Positions 54,896 through 63,802 of a stretch of DNA of 64,000 bases are shown one piece after another. The notes beneath the pieces were generated by a model. The model made no database searches, was not told where the DNA came from, and saw nothing but the letters and a program-made list of their open reading frames with translations. Positions within the stretch are counted from its first letter, which is position 1; each line of letters begins with the position of its first letter. Source of the stretch: Metaruminococcus_A sp964607135 (lineage in GTDB: Bacteria > Bacillota > Clostridia > Oscillospirales > Ruminococcaceae); the NCBI GenBank assembly GCA_964607135.1, contig CAZSIV010000003.1, positions 1 through 64,000 on the forward strand. Direction: 5' to 3'. Both the position numbers and the translations under genes were made by a program.

Positions 54896-54985
54896 CTACG
54901 ACTGTTTTTCCTCATCCTTTATTTTAAATAGGAACTTCAGAAAACCCGTAAGGAATTTCGGGCTTTTTACTACGACAATTTTCAC
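54896..54985 (-). CDS. spoVM: Stage V sporulation protein SpoVM
   Basis: A 29-residue amphipathic helix protein, MKIVVVKSPKFLTGFLKFLF then KIKDEEKQS. SpoVM senses the convex forespore membrane and anchors the spore coat base layer. It matches the clostridial SpoVM pattern with KSPKF and a hydrophobic middle. The start is GTG at 54985 with GGAGG eight bases upstream. It closes the prpC-prkC-rsgA-thiN group, its place in Bacillus. Too short for common gene callers. Confidence 0.88.
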   Translation of the reverse strand: MKIVVVKSPKFLTGFLKFLFKIKDEEKQS

Positions 54986-55044
54986 GATGCATTCCTCCGT
55001 TCATACAGCGCAGTTTGAAATTCGTCTATGAAAAGCATTTCGCT

Positions 55045-55200
55045 TTACATCCTGCGTGCAGAGCACAACCCTAAATAAATCAAGGCTACTGCTGCAAGGA
55101 TCATCAGCAAACGATACGAACCAAAAGCCAAAGCGAGGATGACCACGCCGACCGCAATCGCAACCAAACCGGGCGGGCGTTTTTTGCACTCCCTTCGCAT
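55045..55200 (-). CDS. Small membrane protein (51 residues) between thiN and spoVM
   Basis: The product begins MRRECKKRPPG and then has a hydrophobic region of about 35 residues (LVAIAVGVVILALAFG ... LLMILAAVALIYLGL), probably two helices or one long hairpin, and ends CSARRM. The ATG at 55200 is nine bases after AGGGGG; another ATG at 55209 is too close to it. A TATAAT at about 55245 could be a -10. No family is recognised, but the place in the spoVM group is suggestive. Confidence 0.6.
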   Translation of the reverse strand: MRRECKKRPPGLVAIAVGVVILALAFGSYRLLMILAAVALIYLGLCSARRM

Positions 55201-55267
55201 CGACCTCATCCCCCTGCCGTAACATTTCCTGATGTACTCTCATTATATACGGCGGGGGCAAAAAGTG

Positions 55268-55900
55268 TTACAGAGACTCTTTCGGCGTTTGAATCACCAG
55301 AAGCTTTCCCCCGTTATTCAAAATCTCGGCCTGGGGAGCGACGATTTCATTGCTGACTCCAATCGGGTAGGAGGAATCTACTCTTGCGTGCTCGAGGGGA
55401 TATTTCACACCGCGGAGCGTGACGTCCGGACAGACATCGGTAAAAGAGAAAACGGAAAGATAACACCCTTCCTCTTTCGGTAAAATCAAACGGCCCGTCC
55501 CGAGCATTGTGACTCGTGTCCTTCCGCCGAACAGCATTCCCCGGGCCTGATGATCCAGCAGATAGGACAGAAGCTGAAGGTTCGCCACGGTGTGATCCAA
55601 ACGACCGCCCAGCATACCGTAGAGTGAAAACTCCCTCCACCCGCGGGAGAGAGCGGTCTTTATTGCACTCAGCGTGTCGGTATCGTCCTTTTCCGGCAAA
55701 AGTCGGATCACCTCGCAGGAACAGTTATCTTCTATTTTGGAGGATGAATCGAAGTCTCCTATTACGAGGTCGGGGGAAATTCCAAGCGGCAGCAGATGGT
55801 CATAGCCGCCGTCAGCACAGACGACATAATCCCCCTGCTGCGGCCTGCGAAACCACTCGGTGCAAAATGGCGCCGACCCAATAATATAACAAACGCTCAT
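55268..55900 (-). CDS. thiN: Thiamine diphosphokinase
   Basis: ThiN makes thiamine diphosphate from thiamine and ATP. The 210-residue product has the family motifs CADGGYDHL, IGDFDSSS and GRLDHTVANLQLL. The start ATG at 55900 overlaps the rsgA stop in ATGA. No rpe gene lies between rsgA and thiN here, unlike Bacillus. Confidence 0.94.
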   Translation of the reverse strand: MSVCYIIGSAPFCTEWFRRPQQGDYVVCADGGYDHLLPLGISPDLVIGDFDSSSKIEDNCSCEVIRLLPEKDDTDTLSAIKTALSRGWREFSLYGMLGGRLDHTVANLQLLSYLLDHQARGMLFGGRTRVTMLGTGRLILPKEEGCYLSVFSFTDVCPDVTLRGVKYPLEHARVDSSYPIGVSNEIVAPQAEILNNGGKLLVIQTPKESL

Positions 55901-56775
55901 TTGTTTTCCCACTCTTTCATCAATTTAGCTTCTTCATAAAGCTGGCAATAGCTGCGATATCGTGACAGTGGTATTTCTCCCTGCTCCACCGCATGTTTCA
56001 CTGTACAACCGCTTTCTGCGGTATGGGAACAGTCCTGAAACCGACAGTCACCGAGGAACGGGAGAAATTCCCGGAAGAGATGCTGGAGTTCTTCCTTTTT
56101 GATGGAAGCGTATTGATACAGTGCGATCGTCGAAAAGCCCGGCGTATCCGCCACATAACCTCCGTCAATGGGGTAAAGCTCCACGTGGCGGGTTGTGTGC
56201 CGTCCACGGCCCAGCTTTTGGCTGATCTGCGAGGTTTCAAGCCTGTATTCTCCAAACAGGTTGTTGAGCAGGCTCGATTTCCCCACGCCGGAATTCCCCG
56301 CCAGGGCAGTGATTTTACCTTGCAGGTAAGGCGCCAGCACCTTTCCGGAATCCGTCTGCATATTGTTGACAGAAACTGTGATAAACCCCGCTTTGCGATA
56401 AATTTCTTCCAGTTCTTCACCCGCCGACAAATCAATTTTTGTAACAACGATCAGCGGTTCGATCCCTTTGGCTTCGGCGGCAGTCAGAAGCTGATCCAAA
56501 TTGAAGAGATTCGGGAGCGGTTCACAGCAGGAAACCACCATGACAAGCTGATCCAGGTTGGCAAGCGGCGGCCGAAGCCACTCGTTTTTTCTGGGTAATA
56601 TTTCGTCGATCACTCCCTGGAGCTCTCCCGTGCAGCTTATTATTACCTTGTCTCCGGCCAAAGGTTTGGTGTTTTCCCGGCGAAAAATCCCTTTAGCTTT
56701 GCACTCGTAAATCAAACCATCTTCAGTTTTTACATAATAAAAGCCACCAATTCCCTTTAAAATAATCCCTATCAA
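55897..56775 (-). CDS. rsgA: Ribosome small subunit-dependent GTPase RsgA
   Basis: RsgA checks 30S subunit maturation and has a circularly permuted GTPase. The 292-residue form has an OB fold first (GIGGFYYV, GDKVII), then G4 VTKID, G1 GNSGVGKSSLLNN, G2-like GRHTTRHVEL and G3 DTPGFS, and ends with the zinc finger CRFQDCSHTAESGC. The start is most likely TTG at 56775 with GAGGG five bases upstream. An ATG at 56817 would overlap a terminator hairpin and has no ribosome site. Confidence 0.94.
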   Translation of the reverse strand: MIGIILKGIGGFYYVKTEDGLIYECKAKGIFRRENTKPLAGDKVIISCTGELQGVIDEILPRKNEWLRPPLANLDQLVMVVSCCEPLPNLFNLDQLLTAAEAKGIEPLIVVTKIDLSAGEELEEIYRKAGFITVSVNNMQTDSGKVLAPYLQGKITALAGNSGVGKSSLLNNLFGEYRLETSQISQKLGRGRHTTRHVELYPIDGGYVADTPGFSTIALYQYASIKKEELQHLFREFLPFLGDCRFQDCSHTAESGCTVKHAVEQGEIPLSRYRSYCQLYEEAKLMKEWENK

Positions 56776-56808
56776 TCTATCCCTCTTCTCATGCGGCAGA
56801 TAAGAACG

Positions 56809-56836
56809 AATCCCCATCTGAAAACAGATGAGGATT
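56809..56836 (-). terminator. Terminator/attenuator hairpin between prkC and rsgA
   Basis: On the minus strand AATCCTCATCTG pairs over 12 bases (one G-U) with CAGATGGGGATT around TTTT, followed by CGTTCTTATC. On the plus strand the G-U becomes C-A, so it is built for the minus strand. It is only 34 bases before the rsgA start. Confidence 0.65.
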
Positions 56837-56921
56837 GTTCTTCTAAAAGAAGCAAATACACTTTTATCTCAGCAGCTCGGATACCGGAACTAACCACAGT
56901 GCAAACCGACTTTTCAACCTT

Positions 56922-58970
56922 TTACTCCGTATCAGAGCTATTGTCCCGGTTGTTGCCGCTATTATCACTGCTGCTATCACTATTGCTGCTATCAGAGACC
57001 GTGTTGGGCGGAGCAAAGGAGGTAAAGACATTAGACTTGGTGGTGACTACCTGAATCGAGCCAGTGTCAAAATCGGCGTCATACTGCGCAAACAGCTTTT
57101 CACTTTCAGATGAACCCTGCGGCACGACCATAACGCGAACATCATGGGAATCAGTCGCAGGTGCGGTCAAAGAGAATTTATAATTAGAAGTAGCGGAAAC
57201 ATTGACAACATCCGTCTTCTGCTCCACTCCGTCCATCAGTACCCTAAAGGTGAAGCGCTGGTAAACGTTGGCCGCATTCGTCGGGATGTTGACAGTGAAA
57301 TTCAGCGTCTTTTCATCCGGTACGCCGTTGCTGACCTCGAGGACGATCAAATCGCCCACACTTGCAGAACTGCCCTCCGCAAGGCTTTGCGAAAGAACCG
57401 TTCCCTCCGGTTCAGCGCTGTTGACTTCCTGAATCCTGCACCGCAGCCCTAAGCCTTTTAATTTAGCTTCCGCGGCATCGCGCATTTCATTGAGCACTTT
57501 TGGTATAATAACAGGCTTCTGATCGGCGCCCATACTGACATAAACGGTAACCGAAGAATTGGCGTTCACCTGTTCTCCGGCAGCCGGACTGGTTCGAATG
57601 ACGTTGCCCTTGGCGACTGTCGAATCAAACTGCTGCATCACGTCTGCTTTTAATCCTTTTTTGGTCAGGATATCTTCCGCTTCTACCAACGGTCTGTTGA
57701 CGACATCCGGCACATCGATCATATCGAGTCCGCTGCTGACCGTCACATAAAGGGTCTGCCCCTCTTTAATCTTGATACCGGCCTTTATTTCCTGGTCAAT
57801 GATATATCCTGCCTCGTATTCCTCAGAAAAAGCAGTCGTTTTCTGCTCGATTTTAATTTTGCTGTACTGCGGGTCGCTGATCACTTCGGTATAGACCTTC
57901 CCCCGCAGGTCGGGAACTTCTATTTCCGGCACCTTTTCGAAGATATCGCTGAACCCGAAAATCACAATACAGACGATGACGGAAACCACTACAAAAGCGG
58001 CGGCGACACCGGCGAGAATCGGGATCATATGGGACTTTTTCTCTTTGACTTCCTCGTCCTCTTCTGCATTTTCAGCAGTGACAGCATCGAAGTACTTGGT
58101 AGTGTCATCGTCCCCAAAATATTTATACTCAAATAAGATGCTGGGATTACGCTTAAATTCATCGATATCGCGCAGCATCTCAGCCGCGCTCTGGTAGCGC
58201 TTCGCCGGGTCTTTCTGCATCGCGCGGACTGTAATTTCCTCCAGCCCTTCCGGAATGGTCGCATTGATCGCGCGCGGCTTGCGGGCAGGCGCCTGCATCT
58301 GCATGATTGCGACCGAAACGGCGCTGTCCGCCTCAAAGGGAAGCTGACCGGTCAGCATCTCAAAAAGCATGATACCGACCGAATAAATATCGGTTTTTTC
58401 ATCGATTTGGTCGCCGCGGGCCTGCTCTGGGCTGATATAATGCACGGAACCGATGGCCTTGTCCGTCATCGTCTTACTGTCTCCTCGGGCAAACCGTGCA
58501 ATGCCGAAGTCCATGACTTTGATCGTGCCGTCCTGAAGCAGCATGATATTCTGCGGCTTTACATCCCGGTGGACGATCCCATTGTCATGGGCGTGCTGCA
58601 GGGCGCGCAGGATCTGAACAGTAAAATGGATAGCCTCTTTCCAGGTCAGAACCTTCTGCTGTTCGATATACTGTTTCAAAGTGATTCCGGAGATATATTC
58701 CATGACGATATACTGGATCCGGTCGCCAAAACTGACATCCACTACGCGGACAATATTCGGGTGAGAAAGCAATGCAATCGCTTTCGATTCATTTTTAAAG
58801 CGCCTTAAGAACTCGCTGTTTTTGGAAAACTCGTCTTTCAGAATTTTCACCGCAACGACGCTGCCCTCGAGGATATCGTTCGCTTTGTAAACGTTCGCCA
58901 TCCCGCCCACGCCGATGAGTTCTGTAATTTCATATCGGCCATCCAGCCGTTTTCCCACATACTTATCCAT
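56922..58970 (-). CDS. prkC: PASTA-domain serine/threonine kinase PrkC/StkP
   Basis: This single-pass membrane kinase senses cell-wall fragments. The 682-residue protein has the kinase domain (about 1-275; GVGGMANVYKA, AVKIL, HRDVKPQN, DFGIA, PE in YISPEQARG), a membrane helix at about 318-340, and three PASTA domains with a further tail region. It ends with a low-complexity Ser/Asn/Asp stretch. It follows prpC by 22 bases. Confidence 0.96.
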   Translation of the reverse strand: MDKYVGKRLDGRYEITELIGVGGMANVYKANDILEGSVVAVKILKDEFSKNSEFLRRFKNESKAIALLSHPNIVRVVDVSFGDRIQYIVMEYISGITLKQYIEQQKVLTWKEAIHFTVQILRALQHAHDNGIVHRDVKPQNIMLLQDGTIKVMDFGIARFARGDSKTMTDKAIGSVHYISPEQARGDQIDEKTDIYSVGIMLFEMLTGQLPFEADSAVSVAIMQMQAPARKPRAINATIPEGLEEITVRAMQKDPAKRYQSAAEMLRDIDEFKRNPSILFEYKYFGDDDTTKYFDAVTAENAEEDEEVKEKKSHMIPILAGVAAAFVVVSVIVCIVIFGFSDIFEKVPEIEVPDLRGKVYTEVISDPQYSKIKIEQKTTAFSEEYEAGYIIDQEIKAGIKIKEGQTLYVTVSSGLDMIDVPDVVNRPLVEAEDILTKKGLKADVMQQFDSTVAKGNVIRTSPAAGEQVNANSSVTVYVSMGADQKPVIIPKVLNEMRDAAEAKLKGLGLRCRIQEVNSAEPEGTVLSQSLAEGSSASVGDLIVLEVSNGVPDEKTLNFTVNIPTNAANVYQRFTFRVLMDGVEQKTDVVNVSATSNYKFSLTAPATDSHDVRVMVVPQGSSESEKLFAQYDADFDTGSIQVVTTKSNVFTSFAPPNTVSDSSNSDSSSDNSGNNRDNSSDTE

Positions 58971-58992
58971 TCTGTTTTTATCCCTCCATCGC

Positions 58993-59718
58993 TTATTCGA
59001 CCAGCAAAACAGCTGTTATATTATCAGGACCGCCCGCATCGTTGGCAAGGCCGATCAAGCGTCCTGGAACTTCCTCCGGCGGATCCTGCAAAGCCGTTTT
59101 ATAAATCACCGACGGGTCACAGTTGTTGGTGAGGCCGTCGGTACAGATCAGCACTCTGTCACCCGGATTCAGAACAGTCTCGAGGTAATCGATGCAAACC
59201 TTACTGCCTACCCCGACTGCCCGTGTGATCAAATTTCGCTGAGGGTGGTTTTTGGCGTCTTCATCGGAGATTTTCCCCTGTTCTAGGAGCTCCTGAACCA
59301 AAGAATGATCCCTCGTCAGCTGAGTAAATTCATTTTTGCTGACGACGTATGCCCGGCTGTCTCCAACATGCGCAACATGGAGGGTTCTTTTTTCCAGCAA
59401 AGCCGCAACCGCCGTCGTTCCCATTCCGTCATAGTCGGAATTGCCTTTTGCTGCGCTGTAAACCTCGCTGTTTGCCGCCGTCACCGCAGTAATCAGCAGG
59501 TTTCGAATCCTGTTCTGATCAATATCGTCACGGTAGCCGGATTCAATCCGGCTGCAAATCGTATCACACGCCAAACGGCTGGCCACATTGCCCGCCTTTT
59601 CTCCTCCCATACCGTCGCAGACGACAGCGTAAGAAGAGGCTTCTCCCAGCTCTCCAAAGCGGAAGACGTCCTGATTTGTCGGACGAATCCTGCCCGGATC
59701 CGTTCTCCCTACAATCAT
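58993..59718 (-). CDS. prpC: PP2C-type protein phosphatase PrpC/Stp
   Basis: This metal-dependent phosphatase (241 residues) reverses PrkC phosphorylation. It has the PP2C motifs RPTNQD (motif 1), CDGMGGEKAG (motif 2), VAHVGDSRAY and TDGLTN, and GGPDNITAV. The start ATG at 59718 has AAGAGGTGAT upstream, eight bases after the rlmN stop. A longer reading to 59790 would be inside rlmN. Confidence 0.96.
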   Translation of the reverse strand: MIVGRTDPGRIRPTNQDVFRFGELGEASSYAVVCDGMGGEKAGNVASRLACDTICSRIESGYRDDIDQNRIRNLLITAVTAANSEVYSAAKGNSDYDGMGTTAVAALLEKRTLHVAHVGDSRAYVVSKNEFTQLTRDHSLVQELLEQGKISDEDAKNHPQRNLITRAVGVGSKVCIDYLETVLNPGDRVLICTDGLTNNCDPSVIYKTALQDPPEEVPGRLIGLANDAGGPDNITAVLLVE

Positions 59719-59725
59719 GATAGGA

Positions 59726-60766
59726 TCACCTCTTAACATTCTGGCTGTTTCTCCGCAACTGACCGCAGGCCGCATGAATATCGGCCCCAAGCGTTCGCCG
59801 CACTGTTGTGTTGATTCCCATGGAAAGAAGCAGGTTCTGGAACCGAAATACGTCTTCCCGCGCCGCCGCCTGATAGCCGGCCTCCTCCACCGGATTGACC
59901 GGGATCAGGTTCACATGGCAGAGCATTCCGCGAAGGCGGGAGGCGAGTTCCTCCGCATCCCTTTTGCTGTCGTTTACCCCGCGGATCAATGCATATTCAA
60001 ACGAAATCCTGCGGTGAGTCTCCTCTGCATAAAAGCGGCAGGCTTTCAATAATTCATCCATCGAGTATCTGCGGCTGACCGGCATGGTCTTTGAGCGGAC
60101 TGCATCGTTTGGCGCGTGGAGAGAGACAGACAAGGTCAGCCCCAAATGTTTCTCCGCTAAATCGTAGATGCGTTCCACTAAACCGCAGGTGGAAAGGGAT
60201 AGATGCCGCAGGCTCAGGTTCATCCCGTTTTCATCTGAAACCAGCTCCAGGAACCGGAGGACGTTGTCGTAATTGTCCAGCGGCTCGCCGATTCCCATCA
60301 TGACGACGCTGGATATTTTCCGGCCGCTGTCAAGAGCGGAACAGTAAATCTGATCCAGCATTTCGGACGGCGTCAGGTTCCTGACAAATCCTGCAATCGT
60401 CGAAGCGCAAAAGGTGCAGCCCATTTTACAGCCGACCTGAGAGGAGATACAGATGCTCGTCCCGTGGCGGTATTCCATCAGCACGCATTCCACAAATTCT
60501 CCATCCCGCAACTCATAAAGGTATTTTACCGTATTATCTATCTGAGAGACAAGCTTTTTTATAATTTTTAGTGAATCTATGTAAAACATACTCTCTAAAC
60601 GCTGTTGAAACTTAGCGGAAATGTTGGTCATTTCAGAGAAAGAAAAAGCATGTTTCCGATGGAGCCATTCATAAATCTGTTTTGCACGGAATTTCGGCTC
60701 ACCCAGCTCGACAATGTGCTGAGTCAATTCCTTTAACGTGAGCGACTTGATATCGATCTTTTCCAA
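59726..60766 (-). CDS. rlmN: Dual-specificity RNA methyltransferase RlmN
   Basis: RlmN methylates C2 of A2503 in 23S rRNA and A37 in some tRNAs. The 346-residue product has radical SAM CxxxCxxC in GCKMGCTFCAST and the accepting cysteine near the C-terminus in HAACGQLRR. The start is TTG at 60766, seven bases after GGAG, which coincides with the end of rsmB. No ATG gives a normal N-terminus. Confidence 0.95.
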   Translation of the reverse strand: MEKIDIKSLTLKELTQHIVELGEPKFRAKQIYEWLHRKHAFSFSEMTNISAKFQQRLESMFYIDSLKIIKKLVSQIDNTVKYLYELRDGEFVECVLMEYRHGTSICISSQVGCKMGCTFCASTIAGFVRNLTPSEMLDQIYCSALDSGRKISSVVMMGIGEPLDNYDNVLRFLELVSDENGMNLSLRHLSLSTCGLVERIYDLAEKHLGLTLSVSLHAPNDAVRSKTMPVSRRYSMDELLKACRFYAEETHRRISFEYALIRGVNDSKRDAEELASRLRGMLCHVNLIPVNPVEEAGYQAAAREDVFRFQNLLLSMGINTTVRRTLGADIHAACGQLRRNSQNVKR

Positions 60767-60767
60767 A

Positions 60768-62087
60768 TCACCACTCCACTCGTTTAAACGATGCGAGATA
60801 AAACCCGTCCGGCCTTTTTGCGCCCGGAAAAAAGGTTGCCTGAAAACCGTCCATTTTTGAAAAAGGAAGTTCTGGCAGCGGATCCGGTACAAAGGCAGGA
60901 TGTCTCTTCAAAAAGGCCTCCGCCACCTGTTCATTCTCCAGCTTTGACAAAGAACAGGTGGAATAGACAAGCGTTCCGCCGAGCGAAACGTAATTGGCGG
61001 CATTTTGAAGGATTTTAAGCTGAACCGCCGGTAAATTTTCAAGGGATTCTTTTGGCTTGTATTTGATTTCGGGTTTGCGGCGGATTACACCCAAGCCGGC
61101 GCAGGGCACATCGCAGAAAACGCAGTCCGCTTTCCCGAGCTCCGGAGCAAACATCGACGCATCCGCCGCCGAAGCGGAAATATTTTGTATCCCCAGCCGT
61201 TTCGCCCCGCTTTCAATCAGACGGACACGCTTGGGATGCAGGTCGAATGAGAAGACCATCCCGCCCAGAGGAGCCAATTCCTGCGCAATGGTAAAGCTTT
61301 TCCCACCCGGCGCCGCACAAAGATCGAACAACCTTTCGGGCTTTTTTGCAGCGGCGGCGAGGGCACACAGCTGAGAAGCAATGTCCTGCACATGAAAGAG
61401 CCCCTCTGCAAACGCCCTGCTTCCAACCGGATTCCCCTTCACCACATGGAGGCAGTGCTTTAATTCCGGCGTTTTTTCAGTTTCAACCCCCTCTTCCCGG
61501 AGAAAGGCAATCAAATCCTCGTCGGACACTTTCAAAGGGTTGACCCGGAGCGTGACCGGCGGAGGGGCCAGGGAATCCTCCAGAATTACTTCCATCCGCC
61601 CAGTGCCGTAATCCCTTTCGTACTGTTCAATCAGCCAGGCGGGACAGGAATAACGGACGCTGAGGCGCTGTAAGGGCTCGTCCGGTTCGGGATAGGTTCT
61701 GCCGTCCCGGATAAACTGGCGGAGGAGCGCGTTGACGAACCCCTTCGCTCCCGGTTTGACCGTTGCCGCCAGCTTCACGCTTTCGTTGACAGCGGCGGAT
61801 TCCGGCGTATCCAGAAAGAGGAGCTGGTAAAGCCCCATCCACAAAATGATCCGGATTTTCAAATCCAGCCGCTCCAGCGGCTGTTTAGAATAGCAGGACA
61901 GGATATAATCGAGAGTCAGCTTCCGTTCGACTACCCCGTAAAAAAGACGGGAGGCAAACCCCTTGTCCCTGTCGGAAAGACCACTTTTTTGAAGGGCACC
62001 ATCCAGGACGAGGTTTGAATAGCTGCAGTCTTTTTCCAGCCGGAGAAGCGAATCCAAAACAACAGACCTAGCGTTTTTCAGGGCCAT
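60768..62087 (-). CDS. rsmB: 16S rRNA m5C967 methyltransferase RsmB
   Basis: The 439-residue protein has an N-terminal NusB-like domain and a C-terminal Rossmann methyltransferase with motif I DLCAAPGGKS, motif IV DVPCAGLGV and the catalytic cysteine in YSTCSLSKLEN. The ATG at 62087 has only a weak GTGGTGAT ribosome site, so the start is less sure. It runs into rlmN. Confidence 0.94.
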   Translation of the reverse strand: MALKNARSVVLDSLLRLEKDCSYSNLVLDGALQKSGLSDRDKGFASRLFYGVVERKLTLDYILSCYSKQPLERLDLKIRIILWMGLYQLLFLDTPESAAVNESVKLAATVKPGAKGFVNALLRQFIRDGRTYPEPDEPLQRLSVRYSCPAWLIEQYERDYGTGRMEVILEDSLAPPPVTLRVNPLKVSDEDLIAFLREEGVETEKTPELKHCLHVVKGNPVGSRAFAEGLFHVQDIASQLCALAAAAKKPERLFDLCAAPGGKSFTIAQELAPLGGMVFSFDLHPKRVRLIESGAKRLGIQNISASAADASMFAPELGKADCVFCDVPCAGLGVIRRKPEIKYKPKESLENLPAVQLKILQNAANYVSLGGTLVYSTCSLSKLENEQVAEAFLKRHPAFVPDPLPELPFSKMDGFQATFFPGAKRPDGFYLASFKRVEW

Positions 62088-62158
62088 ATCACCACGCGGT
62101 ACAAGGCGCATTCAATCGCTAACGCCCTTGTGCCACCTTCCTTTCAATCTATTTTGCA

Positions 62159-62848
62159 CTACCTTCTTCTGTTGGAAAGGGCGATCAGCCGAATCAGGTT
62201 CGCGATTGCGACCAGCAACGCCGCCACATAGGTCAGCGCCGCAGCTCTCAAAACCTTTTTGGCGCCCGCCAGCTCCCCTCCTTCGAGAATCCGCTGGGCC
62301 TCCAGCGTTTTGACTGCCCGGCGGCTCGCGTTGAACTCGACCGGCAGGGTAATCAGCTGGAAGAGGACGACCGCACAGAAGAGAAGGATCCCGATCGTCG
62401 TCAGAAGGCTCCAGGACATGATGATCCCGAAAATGGCAAGCGGGATCGCCAGGCTCGAACCGATCTGAGTCACCGGAATGACCGCTTGGCGGATCTTGAT
62501 TGGAAAATACCCGGTCGCGTGCTGAACGGCATGTCCTACTTCATGCGCCGCTACACCGATCGCCCCGACCGAACTGCTCCCATAGGTGGAGTCGGACAGC
62601 CGGACGACATTGGAACGCGGGTCGTAGTGATCGGACAGGCTGCCCGAAACCCGCTCGATCCGGACATTGTAAAGACCGTTGTCGTCCAGAATTTTCCGCG
62701 CTACTTCATCAGCCGTATAGCCTTTGCTGCTGCGGACGGCGTTGTATTTTTTAAAGGTGGCGGAGACGTTGATCTGGGCCAGTAAAGCGATCAAGACCGC
62801 CGGGATCACCAAAAAAAGATAATAGGTGTCGAAATAAAAATATGGCAA
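62159..62848 (-). CDS. YugP-family membrane zinc metallopeptidase
   Basis: The 229-residue membrane protein has the zinc motif HEVGHAVQH near residue 105 and several membrane helices. Family members are called neutral zinc metallopeptidases; the substrate is unknown. The start is TTG at 62848, seven bases from GGGGAG, directly after fmt. Earlier ATGs (up to 62983) lie inside fmt. Confidence 0.9.
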   Translation of the reverse strand: MPYFYFDTYYLFLVIPAVLIALLAQINVSATFKKYNAVRSSKGYTADEVARKILDDNGLYNVRIERVSGSLSDHYDPRSNVVRLSDSTYGSSSVGAIGVAAHEVGHAVQHATGYFPIKIRQAVIPVTQIGSSLAIPLAIFGIIMSWSLLTTIGILLFCAVVLFQLITLPVEFNASRRAVKTLEAQRILEGGELAGAKKVLRAAALTYVAALLVAIANLIRLIALSNRRR

Positions 62849-62852
62849 GTTT

Positions 62853-63779
62853 TTACTCCCCTTTGCCGATAAAATCGCCGGCTGCCAGCCTGCGCCCCCG
62901 CAAAAAGTCGCCGCCAGACATCCGTTTGGAGCCCTCATACTGAACTTCGACCAGCTCGAGCGAACCGGAACCGCAGCCGACAATCATCCGCTTCGAGTCG
63001 AGAATCTCCCCCGGCCTTCCGGCGAGGTTGCTGCGGACGGAGCGGTAAACCTTCAGGCGTTTCCCCTGAAATTCCGTATAGGCACAGGGCCATTCGGACA
63101 AGCCGCAGACCAGATGATGCAATTCCTCCGACGGCTTGGTGAAATCAAGCGCCCCCATCTCTTTTGTCAGCATCGGCGCACGGGTTGCAAGCTGGTCATC
63201 CTGCGGTTCAGGTCGAAGTTCCCCCGCCTTGAGCTCTGAGACCGTTTTCAAAAGCAGTTCCGCTCCCAGATGGGAAAGGCGTTCGTAAAGCTCGCTTGAG
63301 GTCTCGTTCTTCCCCACCGGCGTTTCCGCCTTTAAAAGCATATCCCCCGTGTCGAGCCCCTCGGCCATAAACATCGTCGTCACGCCGCCGACCGGATCAC
63401 CGTTGAGCACCGTCCACTGGATCGGCGCCGCACCGCGGTACTTCGGAAGAAGCGAGCCATGGACGTTGATGCAGCCGTACCGGGGCAGCTCCAGCACCGC
63501 TTTGGGCAGGAGCTTTCCGTAAGCGACAACGACGATCAGCTCGGGCTCGAGCGCTTTGAGCTGTTCAAAAGCTTCATCGCTCCGCAGGGTTCCGGGCTGA
63601 TAAACGGGGATTCCCCTCTTTTCAGCCGCCACTTTCACCGGAGGCGGCTGGAGGCGATGCCCCCTCCCTTTCGGTTTATCCGGCTGGGTAAAGACCGCTG
63701 CGACCGTCTCGCCGGAATCCAAAAGAGCGCCGAGGGACGGGACGGCGAAATCCGGCGTCCCCATAAAAACAATCCTCAT
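62853..63779 (-). CDS. fmt: Methionyl-tRNA formyltransferase
   Basis: Fmt formylates initiator Met-tRNA using 10-formyl-tetrahydrofolate. The 308-residue protein has the family motif HGSLLPKYRGAAPIQW with the active-site Asn in CINVHG and the Asp in TGDMLL. The ATG at 63779 has GGAGG seven bases upstream. It follows def by 23 bases. Confidence 0.97.
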   Translation of the reverse strand: MRIVFMGTPDFAVPSLGALLDSGETVAAVFTQPDKPKGRGHRLQPPPVKVAAEKRGIPVYQPGTLRSDEAFEQLKALEPELIVVVAYGKLLPKAVLELPRYGCINVHGSLLPKYRGAAPIQWTVLNGDPVGGVTTMFMAEGLDTGDMLLKAETPVGKNETSSELYERLSHLGAELLLKTVSELKAGELRPEPQDDQLATRAPMLTKEMGALDFTKPSEELHHLVCGLSEWPCAYTEFQGKRLKVYRSVRSNLAGRPGEILDSKRMIVGCGSGSLELVEVQYEGSKRMSGGDFLRGRRLAAGDFIGKGE

Positions 63780-63802
63780 CCATGATCCTCCTGTCTTTCC
63801 GG

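Noticed and set aside
55001..55261. Minus-strand ORF of 86 residues over the spoVM-thiN gap
   Set aside because: It overlaps the better supported 51-residue membrane protein in another frame and has no recognisable motif.
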